A DNA stretch of 53,963 nt from Pseudomonas sp. CBZ-4. GTDB lineage: Bacteria; Pseudomonadota; Gammaproteobacteria; Pseudomonadales; Pseudomonadaceae. The stretch spans positions 1 through 53,963 of the forward strand of contig NZ_ANNV01000131.1 of assembly GCF_000346755.1 (NCBI RefSeq), in the 5' to 3' direction. Positions 7,594 to 15,586 of this stretch are shown here, piece by piece. How positions within the stretch are numbered: the stretch's first letter is position 1; the number at the start of each line of letters is the position of its first letter. The notes under the pieces were generated by a model, which worked only from the letters and a program-made list of their open reading frames with translations, made no database searches and was not told the DNA's origin. The position numbers were made by a program, and so were the translations under genes.

Positions 7594-8820
7594 TCAGCGC
7601 TTAAGCCACTCCACCATCCCCCGCCCAGCCGCTCGCCCGCTGGCAAAACACCCCGTCAGCAAATACCCGCCCGTCGGCGCTTCCCAGTCCAGCATCTCCC
7701 CCGCACAAAACACCCCGGGCAATTGCTTGAGCATCAAGCGCTCATCCAACGCTTCGAACGGCACGCCGCCGGCGGTGCTGATCGCTTCGTCCATTGGCCG
7801 GGTTTTCACCAGCGGCAGCGGCAGGGCCTTGATTGCGGCGGCTAGCAGCATTGGATCGTTGAAGTGTTCGGCAGGCGCCAGCTCGCGCAACAGCGCTGCC
7901 TTGACGCCATCCAGCCCCAACTGGCTGTGCAAATGCTTGCTCATCGAACGCGAACCACGGGGTTTGGCCAGCGCGGCGTGAATCTTGTCCACAGGCTTGC
8001 TCGGCAACAGGTCGATATGCACCGTGGCCGAGCCGGTTTGGTTGATCGCTTCACGAATCGGTGCCGACAGGGCGTAGATCAGGCTGCCCTCGATACCGGT
8101 GGCGGTGACCACGCACTCGCCGAGCCGGGGTTTGTCGTCACTCAGGCCGATCGCGACATTCTTCAACGGTGCGCCAGCGAATTTGCTGACCATCAATTCA
8201 CTCCAGGCCGACACCTCGAACCCGCAGTTGCTGGGTTGCAGCGGCACATTGCATACACCTCGGTCTTCCAGCAACTTGAGCCAGGCGCCGTCAGAGCCCA
8301 GGCGCGACCAACTGCCGCCGCCGAGGGCCAGCAGCACCGCATCGCTGTGGACAGTTTTCTCGCCGTCGGGACTGTGGATAAGTAAATCACCGCTGGCATT
8401 CCAGCCCGTCCAGCGATGGCGGGTGTGGATAACCACGCCCTGGTCCCGCAGGCGCTTGAGCCAGGCGCGCAACAGCGGCGCGGCTTTCATGTCGGTAGGA
8501 AACACCCGGCCAGAGGTGCCGACAAAGGTTTCGATACCCAGGCCGTGTATCCATTCGCACAACGCCTCGGCGCCAAACCCACGCAGCAGCGGGGCCATGT
8601 GCGGTGCACGTTCGGCATAGCGCGACAGGAAAGCCGGGTAAGCCTCGGAATGGGTAATGTTCATGCCGCCCACGCCGGCCAGCAGGAATTTTCGCCCCAC
8701 GGAAGGCATGCCATCGTACACATCCACGCGCAGCCCCGCCTGGCTCAAGACTTCGGCGGCCATCAGCCCGGCAGGGCCGCCGCCGATGATGGCGACGTGT
8801 TGAGGTGGGGTCTGGGGCAT
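7594..8820 (-). CDS. BaiN-like FAD-dependent oxidoreductase (TIGR03862-type)
   Basis: The 408-residue flavoprotein starts with a dinucleotide-binding motif (AIIGGGPAGLMAAE, about 10-23) followed by VDVYDGMPSVGRKFLLAGVGGMNITHSE, typical of the HI0933/BaiN family. The C-terminus carries a second FAD contact, GVFCAGEMLDWEAPTGGYLL. Family members are predicted NAD(P)/FAD oxidoreductases; the physiological substrate is unknown. It converges on the helicase gene and is followed upstream by a 171-base spacer. Confidence 0.88.
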   Translation of the reverse strand: MPQTPPQHVAIIGGGPAGLMAAEVLSQAGLRVDVYDGMPSVGRKFLLAGVGGMNITHSEAYPAFLSRYAERAPHMAPLLRGFGAEALCEWIHGLGIETFVGTSGRVFPTDMKAAPLLRAWLKRLRDQGVVIHTRHRWTGWNASGDLLIHSPDGEKTVHSDAVLLALGGGSWSRLGSDGAWLKLLEDRGVCNVPLQPSNCGFEVSAWSELMVSKFAGAPLKNVAIGLSDDKPRLGECVVTATGIEGSLIYALSAPIREAINQTGSATVHIDLLPSKPVDKIHAALAKPRGSRSMSKHLHSQLGLDGVKAALLRELAPAEHFNDPMLLAAAIKALPLPLVKTRPMDEAISTAGGVPFEALDERLMLKQLPGVFCAGEMLDWEAPTGGYLLTGCFASGRAAGRGMVEWLKR

Positions 8821-8946
8821 GGCAAGGGCTACGGTCGACTAAACAGGGCGAGCATTCTACCCGACGAGAACACAAACGACTGATCAAAAAATGTACAGCT
8901 TCCTACAAGCTATACAGTTACTGGCTCACAGAGGCTTACGCTCAAG

Positions 8947-8955
8947 TTATCCACA
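8947..8955 (+). promoter_or_regulatory. Perfect DnaA-box consensus
   Basis: TTATCCACA matches the high-affinity DnaA 9-mer exactly and lies in the 8821-8991 spacer. Two more perfect copies on the other strand (TGTGGATAA at 8373-8381 and 8424-8432) lie inside the neighbouring flavoprotein gene. Whether DnaA binds is not shown. Confidence 0.4.
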
Positions 8956-8971
8956 GGCCGTTCCACAGGCA

Positions 8972-8990
8972 TTGTGGGTAACGCCCACAA
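8972..8990. terminator. Stem-loop after the deacetylase-like gene
   Basis: TTGTGGG and CCCACAA form a 7-bp stem around TAACG, immediately after the stop of the leftward histone-deacetylase-like gene. No T-run follows, so this is at best a weak or Rho-assisted terminator. Confidence 0.35.
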
Positions 8991-8991
8991 C

Positions 8992-9912
8992 TCAATGACA
9001 GCCTGATGACGCCCACACCCGCTGTGCGCTGTGGTGCAGGATGCCGTGGCGACGGGCCAGGGCAGGGCGGTCCTTGCTGTAGCCGCCGCCGATCACGCCC
9101 ATCACCGGGATATCGCGGCCCAGGCAGTGGCGCATCACGCTTTCATCGCGGGCGGCGACGCCTTGGTCTGTCAGTTTGAGGTAACCGAGGGCGTCGTCCT
9201 TGTGCACATCGACGCCGGCGTCGTACAGCACCAGGTCTGGCTGGTAGAGCGGCAGCAGGTAGTTGAGCGCGTCGTCCACCACCTTGAGGTAATCGCCGTC
9301 GCCCATGCCCATGGGCAGCGGGATATCCCAATCACTCTGGGCCTTGCGCGCGGGGAAGTTTTTTTCGCAGTGCAGCGACACGGTGATGGCGTCCGGCGTG
9401 TCGTGGAGGATGCGTGCGGTGCCATCACCCTGGTGCACGTCGCAGTCGAAGATCAGCACGCGGTTGACCCGGCCGCTGGCCAGCAGGTAATGGCTGATCA
9501 CCGCGAGGTCATTGAAGATGCAGAAGCCGGCCGGGTAATCGTAGTGGGCGTGGTGGGTGCCACCGGCCAGGTGGCAGGCGAGGCCGTGCTCCAGCGCCTG
9601 TTCGGCGGCGAGGATGGAGCCGCCGACCGCACGCACGGTGCGCCGGGCGAGGGCTTCGTTCCACGGCAGGCCGAGGCGGCGCTGGTCTTCGCGGGACAAT
9701 TCGCCGCCCATGTAGCGTGCGATGTAGCCAGGATCGTGGGCCAGGGCCAGGATCTCGGGTGGGCACAACTGCGGGCGCAGCAGTTGGCTGTCCTCGGTCA
9801 ACCCGCTGGACACGAGGTGGTCACGCAACAGGCGGAACTTGTCCATGGGGAAGCGGTGGTCCGCCGGGAACTCGGGGCTGTAGTCGTCGTGGTAGATCAG
9901 TGGCAAAGGCAT
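8992..9912 (-). CDS. Histone deacetylase family protein (zinc amidohydrolase)
   Basis: The 306-residue protein belongs to the HDAC/acetoin-utilisation/acetylpolyamine amidohydrolase superfamily. The zinc and catalytic motifs are present: GGTHHAHYDYPAGFCIFND (paired catalytic His), FDCDVHQGDGT (zinc ligands Asp and His), and LYDAGVDVHKDD (Asp ligand). It likely removes acyl groups from lysine or polyamines; the substrate is not shown. The start MPLPLIYHDD at 9912 is the conserved N-terminus; the ATG 16 codons upstream adds unrelated residues. It diverges from the GNAT acetyltransferase gene, pairing an acyl remover with an acyl adder, which may be coincidence. Confidence 0.88.
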   Translation of the reverse strand: MPLPLIYHDDYSPEFPADHRFPMDKFRLLRDHLVSSGLTEDSQLLRPQLCPPEILALAHDPGYIARYMGGELSREDQRRLGLPWNEALARRTVRAVGGSILAAEQALEHGLACHLAGGTHHAHYDYPAGFCIFNDLAVISHYLLASGRVNRVLIFDCDVHQGDGTARILHDTPDAITVSLHCEKNFPARKAQSDWDIPLPMGMGDGDYLKVVDDALNYLLPLYQPDLVLYDAGVDVHKDDALGYLKLTDQGVAARDESVMRHCLGRDIPVMGVIGGGYSKDRPALARRHGILHHSAQRVWASSGCH

Positions 9913-9987
9913 GGGATTTTCTGATGGGAACCTGCGACGGATCTTACCCGCGTTGTACACTCACGCACATCGCAAGGGAGGGGACCC

Positions 9988-10557
9988 ATGGAGCCGATAC
10001 TCGAACTGGAAAGCGCACGGCTGGTGCTGCGCCAATGGCGCGACAGCGACCTGCCGGAGTTTGCGCGCATGTGCGCCGACGACCAGGTGATGCGCTACTT
10101 CCCGGCCAAGTTGAGCCACCTGGAAAGCGCCGCGCTGATCGGGCGGATCCGTGGCCACTTCGCCGAATACGGCTTTGGCCTATGGGCCTTGCAGCGCAAG
10201 GATACAGGCGAGTTCATCGGCCTCACCGGGCTGCTGAATGTCGGCTTTGACGCGGCGTTCACCCCGGCGGTCGAGATTGGCTGGCGCCTGGCCCGCGAGC
10301 ACTGGGGCCTGGGTTACGCAAGCGAGGCGGCCTGGACCGCATTACGCGCGGGATTCGATCGCTTGCAACTGGATGAAATCGTCGCTTTCACCACCGAAGC
10401 CAACATGCCCTCACAAAAAGTCATGCAGGCCATCGGTATGCATTACGATCCCCAGGCAGATTTTGCACACCCCAAGGTCGCAGCCGATGACCCGCTGCGC
10501 CATCATGTGTTGTACCGCATCACCCGCGCCCAATGGTTGGACACGCTGCACGGATAA
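9988..10557 (+). CDS. GNAT family N-acetyltransferase (RimJ/RimL-like)
   Basis: The 189-residue protein begins LELESARLVLRQWRDSDLPEF, the usual start of RimJ/RimL-like GNATs. Its acetyl-CoA-binding region reads EIGWRLAREHWGLGYASEA (about 91-109), and the C-terminal part has NMPSQKVMQAIGM. It transfers an acetyl group to a protein N-terminus or a small amine; the target is unknown. An AAGGGAGGGG SD precedes the ATG. It begins a tight rightward unit: tesB starts 38 bases later and overlaps the HAD gene. Confidence 0.88.
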   Translation: MEPILELESARLVLRQWRDSDLPEFARMCADDQVMRYFPAKLSHLESAALIGRIRGHFAEYGFGLWALQRKDTGEFIGLTGLLNVGFDAAFTPAVEIGWRLAREHWGLGYASEAAWTALRAGFDRLQLDEIVAFTTEANMPSQKVMQAIGMHYDPQADFAHPKVAADDPLRHHVLYRITRAQWLDTLHG

Positions 10558-10595
10558 GCAGCCCGGAATGCCCCATAGATTGTAGGAGTTGCTCT

Positions 10596-11465
10596 ATGAG
10601 CCAAGTATTGGAAGATCTGGTGGACCTGCTGACCCTGGAGCCGATCGAGGAAAACCTCTTTCGCGGCCGCAGCCAGGACCTGGGTTTTCGCCAACTGTTC
10701 GGCGGCCAGGTGCTCGGCCAGTCGCTGTCGGCTGCCAGCCAGACCGTAGAAGAAGCGCGGCACGTGCACTCCCTGCATGGTTATTTCCTGCGCCCCGGCG
10801 ATGCAAAATTGCCGGTGGTGTATTCGGTGGACCGCGTGCGCGATGGCGGCAGTTTCAGCACGCGCCGCGTCACCGCGATCCAGAAGGGCCACCCGATCTT
10901 CACCTGCAGCGCCTCGTTCCAGTACGACGAAGAGGGCTTTTCGCACCAGAGCACCATGCCCGTGGTGGTCGGCCCGGAGAACCTGCCGTCGGAGCTGGAA
11001 CTGACCCAGCAACGCGCGCACCTGATCCCCGAGCACATGCGCGACAAGCTGCTGTGCCCCAAGCCCATCGAAGTGCGCCCGGTCACCGAAAAAGACCCGT
11101 TCAACCCGCAGCCGTCCGACCCGGTCAAGTACGTATGGTTTCGTGCCGATGGCGCCCTGGCCGACACGCCTGCGCTGCATAAATACCTGCTGGCCTACGC
11201 CTCGGATTTCGGCTTGCTGACCACCTCGCTGCTGCCCCATGGCAAGACCGTGTGGCAGAAAGACATGCAGGTCGCCAGCCTCGACCATGCGCTGTGGTTC
11301 CACGCCGACCTGCGCGCGGACGACTGGTTGCTGTACGCCATGGACAGCCCGTGGGCCGGCAATTCCCGTGGGTTCTCCCGAGGCAGCGTGTACAACCGCG
11401 CCGGGCAACTGGTGGCGTCGGTGACCCAGGAAGGCTTGATCCGCCATCGCAAGGATTGGGCATGA
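10596..11465 (+). CDS. tesB: Acyl-CoA thioesterase II
   Basis: The 289-residue double-hotdog thioesterase hydrolyses acyl-CoA to free fatty acid and CoA. TesB hallmarks are visible: ENLFRGRSQDLGFRQLFGGQVLGQSL near the N-terminus, LHGYFLRPGD, SFSTRRVTAIQKG, and ASLDHALWFHADLRADDWLLY with the catalytic-site Asp in the C-terminal half. Length fits the family. TGTAGGAG precedes the ATG. Its stop codon overlaps the ATG of the HAD phosphatase (ATGA), so translation is probably coupled. Confidence 0.93.
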   Translation: MSQVLEDLVDLLTLEPIEENLFRGRSQDLGFRQLFGGQVLGQSLSAASQTVEEARHVHSLHGYFLRPGDAKLPVVYSVDRVRDGGSFSTRRVTAIQKGHPIFTCSASFQYDEEGFSHQSTMPVVVGPENLPSELELTQQRAHLIPEHMRDKLLCPKPIEVRPVTEKDPFNPQPSDPVKYVWFRADGALADTPALHKYLLAYASDFGLLTTSLLPHGKTVWQKDMQVASLDHALWFHADLRADDWLLYAMDSPWAGNSRGFSRGSVYNRAGQLVASVTQEGLIRHRKDWA

Positions 11466-12049
11466 GCCTGTCAGACGTTAAACACTGGGTATTCGACATG
11501 GACGGCACCCTCACGGTGGCCGTGCATGATTTTGCGGCGATTCGCGAGGCGCTGGAAATTCCGCCTGAGGACGACATCCTCACTCACCTGGCGGCTTTGC
11601 CCCAGGAGGTTGCGGCGGCCAAGCATGCGTGGTTGCTGGAACATGAGCGCGAGCTGGCGCTGGGTTCGGTGGCTGCAGAGGGCGCCGTGGAACTGGTGCG
11701 TGAGCTGGCCGGGCGTGGTTATCGCTTGGGCATCCTGACGCGTAATGCGCGGGAACTGGCACACATCACTCTGGAGGCGATTGGCTTGGCGGACTGCTTT
11801 GCCATCGAAGATGTGCTGGGGCGTGATGATGCCAAGCCGAAGCCGGATCCTGATGGATTGTTGAAACTGGCGGCGGCGTGGGATGTGGCGCCGGCGGAGA
11901 TGGTGATGGTGGGGGATTACCGCTTTGACCTGGATTGCGGCCGGGCGGCGGGGACGCGCACGGTGTTGGTGAATTTGCCGGAGAACCCGTGGCCGGCGCT
12001 TGTCGACTGGCATGCTGAGGATTGCGCGGCCTTGCGCCGGATGATCTAG
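11462..12049 (+). CDS. HAD-IA family hydrolase (phosphatase)
   Basis: The 195-residue HAD enzyme has all four motifs: DMDGTLT (nucleophile Asp near residue 12), ILTRN (motif II Thr), KPKPDPDG (motif III Lys) and MVGDYRFDLDCGRAAG (motif IV Asp pair). It should be a phosphatase of a small phosphorylated metabolite, such as a phosphoglycolate-like substrate, but specificity cannot be read. The ATG sits within the end of tesB and gives the expected N-terminus MSLSDVKHWVFDMDG. Confidence 0.9.
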   Translation: MSLSDVKHWVFDMDGTLTVAVHDFAAIREALEIPPEDDILTHLAALPQEVAAAKHAWLLEHERELALGSVAAEGAVELVRELAGRGYRLGILTRNARELAHITLEAIGLADCFAIEDVLGRDDAKPKPDPDGLLKLAAAWDVAPAEMVMVGDYRFDLDCGRAAGTRTVLVNLPENPWPALVDWHAEDCAALRRMI

Positions 12050-12070
12050 ATAGGCCTCTGCAGATCAAAT

Positions 12071-12157
12071 GTGGGAGCTGGCTTGCCTGCGATAGCTAAC
12101 GGTCAGTTGAAATATGTTCAGCTGACCCACCGCAATCGCAGGCAAGCCAGCTCCCAC
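12071..12157. repeat. REPIN
   Basis: GTGGGAGCTGGCTTGCCTGCGATAGC (12071-12096) and the opposed arm ending CCAGCTCCCAC (12135-12157) surround a loop of about 38 bases, between the HAD stop and a convergent hydrolase gene. Confidence 0.9.
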
Positions 12158-12182
12158 ATTTTTGATTGGGTTTCTTCAGTTG

Positions 12183-13157
12183 TTATTGTGCAAACAGGAC
12201 TTTCTGGCCTTCAGGCGATGTAAACATCCCATCCCCGTTATGCCCCACCCCCGGCACCTCAATCAACCGATGCCCCAACTGCGGATGCCGCTGCTTGAGG
12301 TAGTCAAAATAGTTGTGCCCACGAATCAACCGATACGCACCCTGGGTTTCGGCCTCGCAGCCTTTGTCCAGCGCGTGATGATTCGGGTCGGTGTCCTGCT
12401 GGCCCAGCAGGTAAGTGATGTTGCGTGACACGTAAGCCTGTTCAAGCGCCTCGACGCTTCTGCCTTTGGCGTAAGCCGGCAAGTTCCGCATGCCGTATTT
12501 CCAGTCGTTGAAACCCGGGCAACTGGCCGCATCGAATTTCATTGGCCGCTGCGGGCTGAAGTAGGCGTAGGACGAAGGATTCGCCACCACATACCGCAGG
12601 CCGATGCCTTCGGTTTGCAGCTTCGGGTGGTCGTGGCTGGTGAGGGCAAAGCGCTGCACCACCTGGCCGCCACCGGAATGTCCGGCCACCACGATTTCCT
12701 TCAGCGCCGGGAACAGCTTGCGGTTGCCCAAGTGCTTGATGATTTGGTCGAGTGCGCCGTAGGAACTGATGTGGCCCGGGCCGGTGGACGGCTCGCCGGC
12801 CATCCAGCCATTGTCGGTCCAGCGCAGGATCTGCTTGTCCAGATGCTCATGCTGCGCATCCGACTCGATCAGAAAACGCGGGGCGATGACCAGGGTGCTG
12901 GCGCCTTGTCCGGCATTTTCGGCGGCCTTCTCGCCACTTTCCAGGTAGGTCTGCGCATCGCGCAGGCGACCGTGCACGATGATCAGCGCACGGGTCACGT
13001 CGGGTAGCGGCTGGCGCCAATCCTGGCTCAGGCCGACGCTGAGGTCGCCGGCCTCCAGGGGGAATCGATCAAGACTGGCTTCCTTGGCGCCGTGTCCGGC
13101 CGCCCAGGTTGAACAACTGACTAACAGGCCCAGCAGCAATCCCAATCGTTTATTCAT
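12183..13157 (-). CDS. Exported alpha/beta hydrolase
   Basis: The 324-residue protein has an N-terminal signal peptide (MNKRLGLLLGLLVSCSTWAAG, likely cut after Ala-Ala near residue 20) and an alpha/beta hydrolase core with the nucleophile elbow GHSGGG (about 165-170). A C-terminal VPGVGHNGDGM supplies the likely catalytic His. It is probably a periplasmic esterase or related hydrolase; the substrate is unknown. The start codon directly abuts the stop of the YpfJ-type peptidase gene (0-base gap), so the two form a leftward operon. Confidence 0.82.
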   Translation of the reverse strand: MNKRLGLLLGLLVSCSTWAAGHGAKEASLDRFPLEAGDLSVGLSQDWRQPLPDVTRALIIVHGRLRDAQTYLESGEKAAENAGQGASTLVIAPRFLIESDAQHEHLDKQILRWTDNGWMAGEPSTGPGHISSYGALDQIIKHLGNRKLFPALKEIVVAGHSGGGQVVQRFALTSHDHPKLQTEGIGLRYVVANPSSYAYFSPQRPMKFDAASCPGFNDWKYGMRNLPAYAKGRSVEALEQAYVSRNITYLLGQQDTDPNHHALDKGCEAETQGAYRLIRGHNYFDYLKQRHPQLGHRLIEVPGVGHNGDGMFTSPEGQKVLFAQ

Positions 13158-14051
13158 TTAAAGACTCTTGGCGGAAAAGGTATCGCATTGAGTGATCTGG
13201 CCCTGGGCGAAGCCGGTCTTGAACCAGCGTACGCGCTGCGCCGAGGTGCCGTGGGTAAACGAGTCCGGCACCACGCGGCCCTGACCCTGTTGCTGCAAAC
13301 GGTCATCGCCGATGGCGTTGGCCGCGTTCAGGGCTTCTTCGATGTCGCCGGGTTCCAGCCAGTTCAGGCGTTTTTGCGCGCGGTTGGCCCACACCCCGGC
13401 GAAGCAGTCGGCTTGCAGTTCCTGGCGTACCAGCAGGCCGCCGTCGCCCTGCATCTGCCGGCCCTGCTGGCGTGCGGCCTGGATTTTCGACGAGATACCC
13501 AGCAACGTCTGCACATGGTGCCCGACTTCGTGGGCGATCACGTAGGCCTGGGCGAAGTCGCCCGCAGCCTGGAAGCGTTGGGACATTTCGCGGAAGAAAT
13601 CCAGGTCCAGGTACACCTGCTGGTCTGCCGGGCAATAGAACGGGCCGCTGGCCGATGTGGCCCCACCGCAAGCGGAATTCACCCGGCCGCGGAACAGGAT
13701 CAGTTTCGGGTTCTTGTAGGCCAGGCCGTTTTCCTGGAACACCTGGGCCCAGGTGTCTTCGGTATCGCCGAGCACCGCGCGGACAAAATCCGCCTGCTCA
13801 TCGTTGGCCGGCGGCGCCTGGCGCGTCTGGGTGCTGACCGACGGCGCCTGCTCCATCTGGCCGGTGAGCTGGCCGAGGATCTGCAACGGGTCCTGGCCGG
13901 TCAGCCAGCCAATGCCGACGATCAGCACGATGGCGGTCAGGCTCAGGCCCTTGCCACCGCCAAAGCGCATGCCGCCACCGCCACCGCCGCCGCCACTGTC
14001 ATCGCGGGCATCCACCACGTTGTCGCTGCGTCGGCCTTTTTTCCATAGCAT
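13158..14051 (-). CDS. YpfJ-type neutral zinc metallopeptidase
   Basis: The 297-residue product has a Gly-rich N-terminus (SGGGGGGGGMRFGGGKG), one transmembrane helix (about 34-50) and the zinc motif HEVGHHVQ (HExxH, about 166-173). ELQADCFAGVWAN follows, typical of the YpfJ/zincin family. It is a membrane-anchored predicted protease facing the periplasm; no substrate is known. It is the first gene of a pair with the exported hydrolase, whose ATG starts at the next base. Confidence 0.9.
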   Translation of the reverse strand: MLWKKGRRSDNVVDARDDSGGGGGGGGMRFGGGKGLSLTAIVLIVGIGWLTGQDPLQILGQLTGQMEQAPSVSTQTRQAPPANDEQADFVRAVLGDTEDTWAQVFQENGLAYKNPKLILFRGRVNSACGGATSASGPFYCPADQQVYLDLDFFREMSQRFQAAGDFAQAYVIAHEVGHHVQTLLGISSKIQAARQQGRQMQGDGGLLVRQELQADCFAGVWANRAQKRLNWLEPGDIEEALNAANAIGDDRLQQQGQGRVVPDSFTHGTSAQRVRWFKTGFAQGQITQCDTFSAKSL

Positions 14052-14108
14052 GGGGGCAATCCTCTCGGTGAACGGTCCTACAAGTAAGTGGGATGAGTAT
14101 GGACGTTA

Positions 14109-14522
14109 TTAGCGGCAGTAGCCTTCGCCGGTTGCCACGATCAGGCAGTCCTTTTTATCTGCCAGCCACTTCAGGCCGGTGGCTTCGCCGTCACCGGCGC
14201 GCAGCAGTTGCGGGCCGTCCGGGCGGGTGAAGGCGATGCCGTCTTCGGCGGCTTCACCTTTGAAGGTGCCCGAGTCGTCGGCGTCGAGGCCGTATTGCAT
14301 GGTGAGGAGGTAGTGACCCCGGCCGATGCTGTCGTCCTTGGCGATGGTCAGGTGCAGGCCCTCGACGCCCACCCACTTGCCGACCCATTGGTCGGTGGGC
14401 GGGGTTGCTGGCACCAGCGTCGCTTGCACGGAGGCGGGCGCGGGTTTTGGTGCTTCCTTGGCTTCCTGGTTGCAAGCGGCAAGCAGGGCGACGGCAGACA
14501 GAACGAACAGGGTTTTTTTCAT
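14109..14522 (-). CDS. Small lipoprotein of unknown function
   Basis: The 137-residue product starts MKKTLFVLSAVALLAAC, a signal peptide ending in a lipobox (LAAC, Cys17), so it should be lipidated and anchored in the envelope. The mature part has a Pro/Ala-rich linker, then QWVGKWVGVEGLHLTIAKDD and a Cys near each end of the last 20 residues (KKDCLIVATGEGYC), which could form a disulfide. I do not recognise a family. It lies upstream of the peptidase gene on the same strand, 57 bases apart. Confidence 0.75.
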   Translation of the reverse strand: MKKTLFVLSAVALLAACNQEAKEAPKPAPASVQATLVPATPPTDQWVGKWVGVEGLHLTIAKDDSIGRGHYLLTMQYGLDADDSGTFKGEAAEDGIAFTRPDGPQLLRAGDGEATGLKWLADKKDCLIVATGEGYCR

Positions 14523-14705
14523 AGCGGCAGGCCTTGGCTAAAAAGTGTGCAACGTACGGGCAAACGTGGGACGTTGGACTTCAATCCCGTGATTTAGTGC
14601 GCTGTTCGCACAGTGTTTGGTTATGCTCTTGGGGCAGACGCCGGCCCGGCTGCTAGATTACCGGGTTGAGCAGCCCGCGTTCAGCCCGTCATGCAAGAGA
14701 ACTCA

Positions 14706-15584
14706 ATGACCGTCAGCACTCCCCTCTCCGGCGTCAACCACCCCTTCAAAGGCATTTTGCTGATTGTGGTGGCCACTTTCCTGTTCTCCAGCCACGACGC
14801 CTTGTCCAAATACCTCGCCGGGTTCTACCCGATCGTGATGGTGGTGTGGGCGCGCTACCTGGTGCACACCTTGCTGATGGCCGGGATTTTCCTGCCGCAA
14901 TCGGGCCTGCGCGTGCTGCGCAGCAAACGGCCGGGCATGCAGGTGGTGCGGGCGTTGTGCCTGTTGGGCACCAGCCTGTTCTTTACGGCGGCGCTGCATT
15001 ACATCCCGTTGGCGGAAGCCACAGCGGTGAACTTCCTCGCACCGATCCTGGTGACAGCCCTCTCGGTGCCGCTGCTGGGCGAGCACGTCACACGTGGCCA
15101 GTGGCTGGCGGTGATCTGCGGGTTTGTCGGCGTGTTGATCATCATCCACCCCGGCGGTGAACTGTTCACCCCGGCGGTGCTGCTGCCGCTGTGTTCGGCG
15201 CTGTTCTTCTGCTTCTACCAGTTGCTCACGCGCATCCTCAGCCAATACGACACACCAACCACCAGCAACTTCTTCGCCGGCCTGTGCAATACCTTGGTGA
15301 TGAGTGCGCTGGTGCCGTTCTTCTGGCAGATCCCGACGCTGTGGCACGGTGTGTTGATGCTGGCGCTGGGCACCTGCGGGATGACCGCGCATTTGCTGTT
15401 GACCCAGGCGTTCCGCTTCGCGGCGCCGGCCTTGCTGGCGCCGTTCGGCTATTGCCAGATCGTGTTTGCGGGGTTGTTGGGTTGGCTGGTGTTCAACCAT
15501 ACCCCCGACGTGACCACGGTGGTCGGCATCGGGGTGATCTGCATGAGCGGGCTGGCCGCTGCCTGGCAGCAGCGGCGTCGGTAG
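14706..15584 (+). CDS. EamA/DMT family transporter
   Basis: The 292-residue integral membrane protein has ten predicted helices in two EamA repeats. The first starts GILLIVVATFLFSSHDALSKYLAG and the motif IPLAEATAVNFLAPILVTALSVPLLGE marks the end of repeat one, as in the RhaT/EamA group. The function is metabolite export or uptake through the inner membrane; no substrate evidence exists. I prefer ATG 14706 (MTVSTPL) over 14691, which lacks a clear SD. Its stop lies two bases from the stop of the convergent MFS gene. Confidence 0.87.
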   Translation: MTVSTPLSGVNHPFKGILLIVVATFLFSSHDALSKYLAGFYPIVMVVWARYLVHTLLMAGIFLPQSGLRVLRSKRPGMQVVRALCLLGTSLFFTAALHYIPLAEATAVNFLAPILVTALSVPLLGEHVTRGQWLAVICGFVGVLIIIHPGGELFTPAVLLPLCSALFFCFYQLLTRILSQYDTPTTSNFFAGLCNTLVMSALVPFFWQIPTLWHGVLMLALGTCGMTAHLLLTQAFRFAAPALLAPFGYCQIVFAGLLGWLVFNHTPDVTTVVGIGVICMSGLAAAWQQRRR

Positions 15585-15586
15585 AG

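Noticed and set aside
5937..7646. Minus-strand open frame of 569 codons
   Set aside because: It lies fully opposite the DEAD-box helicase gene and its product has no recognisable motif.
9031..9924. Plus-strand frame of 297 codons
   Set aside because: Antisense to the deacetylase-family gene, which has clear catalytic motifs.
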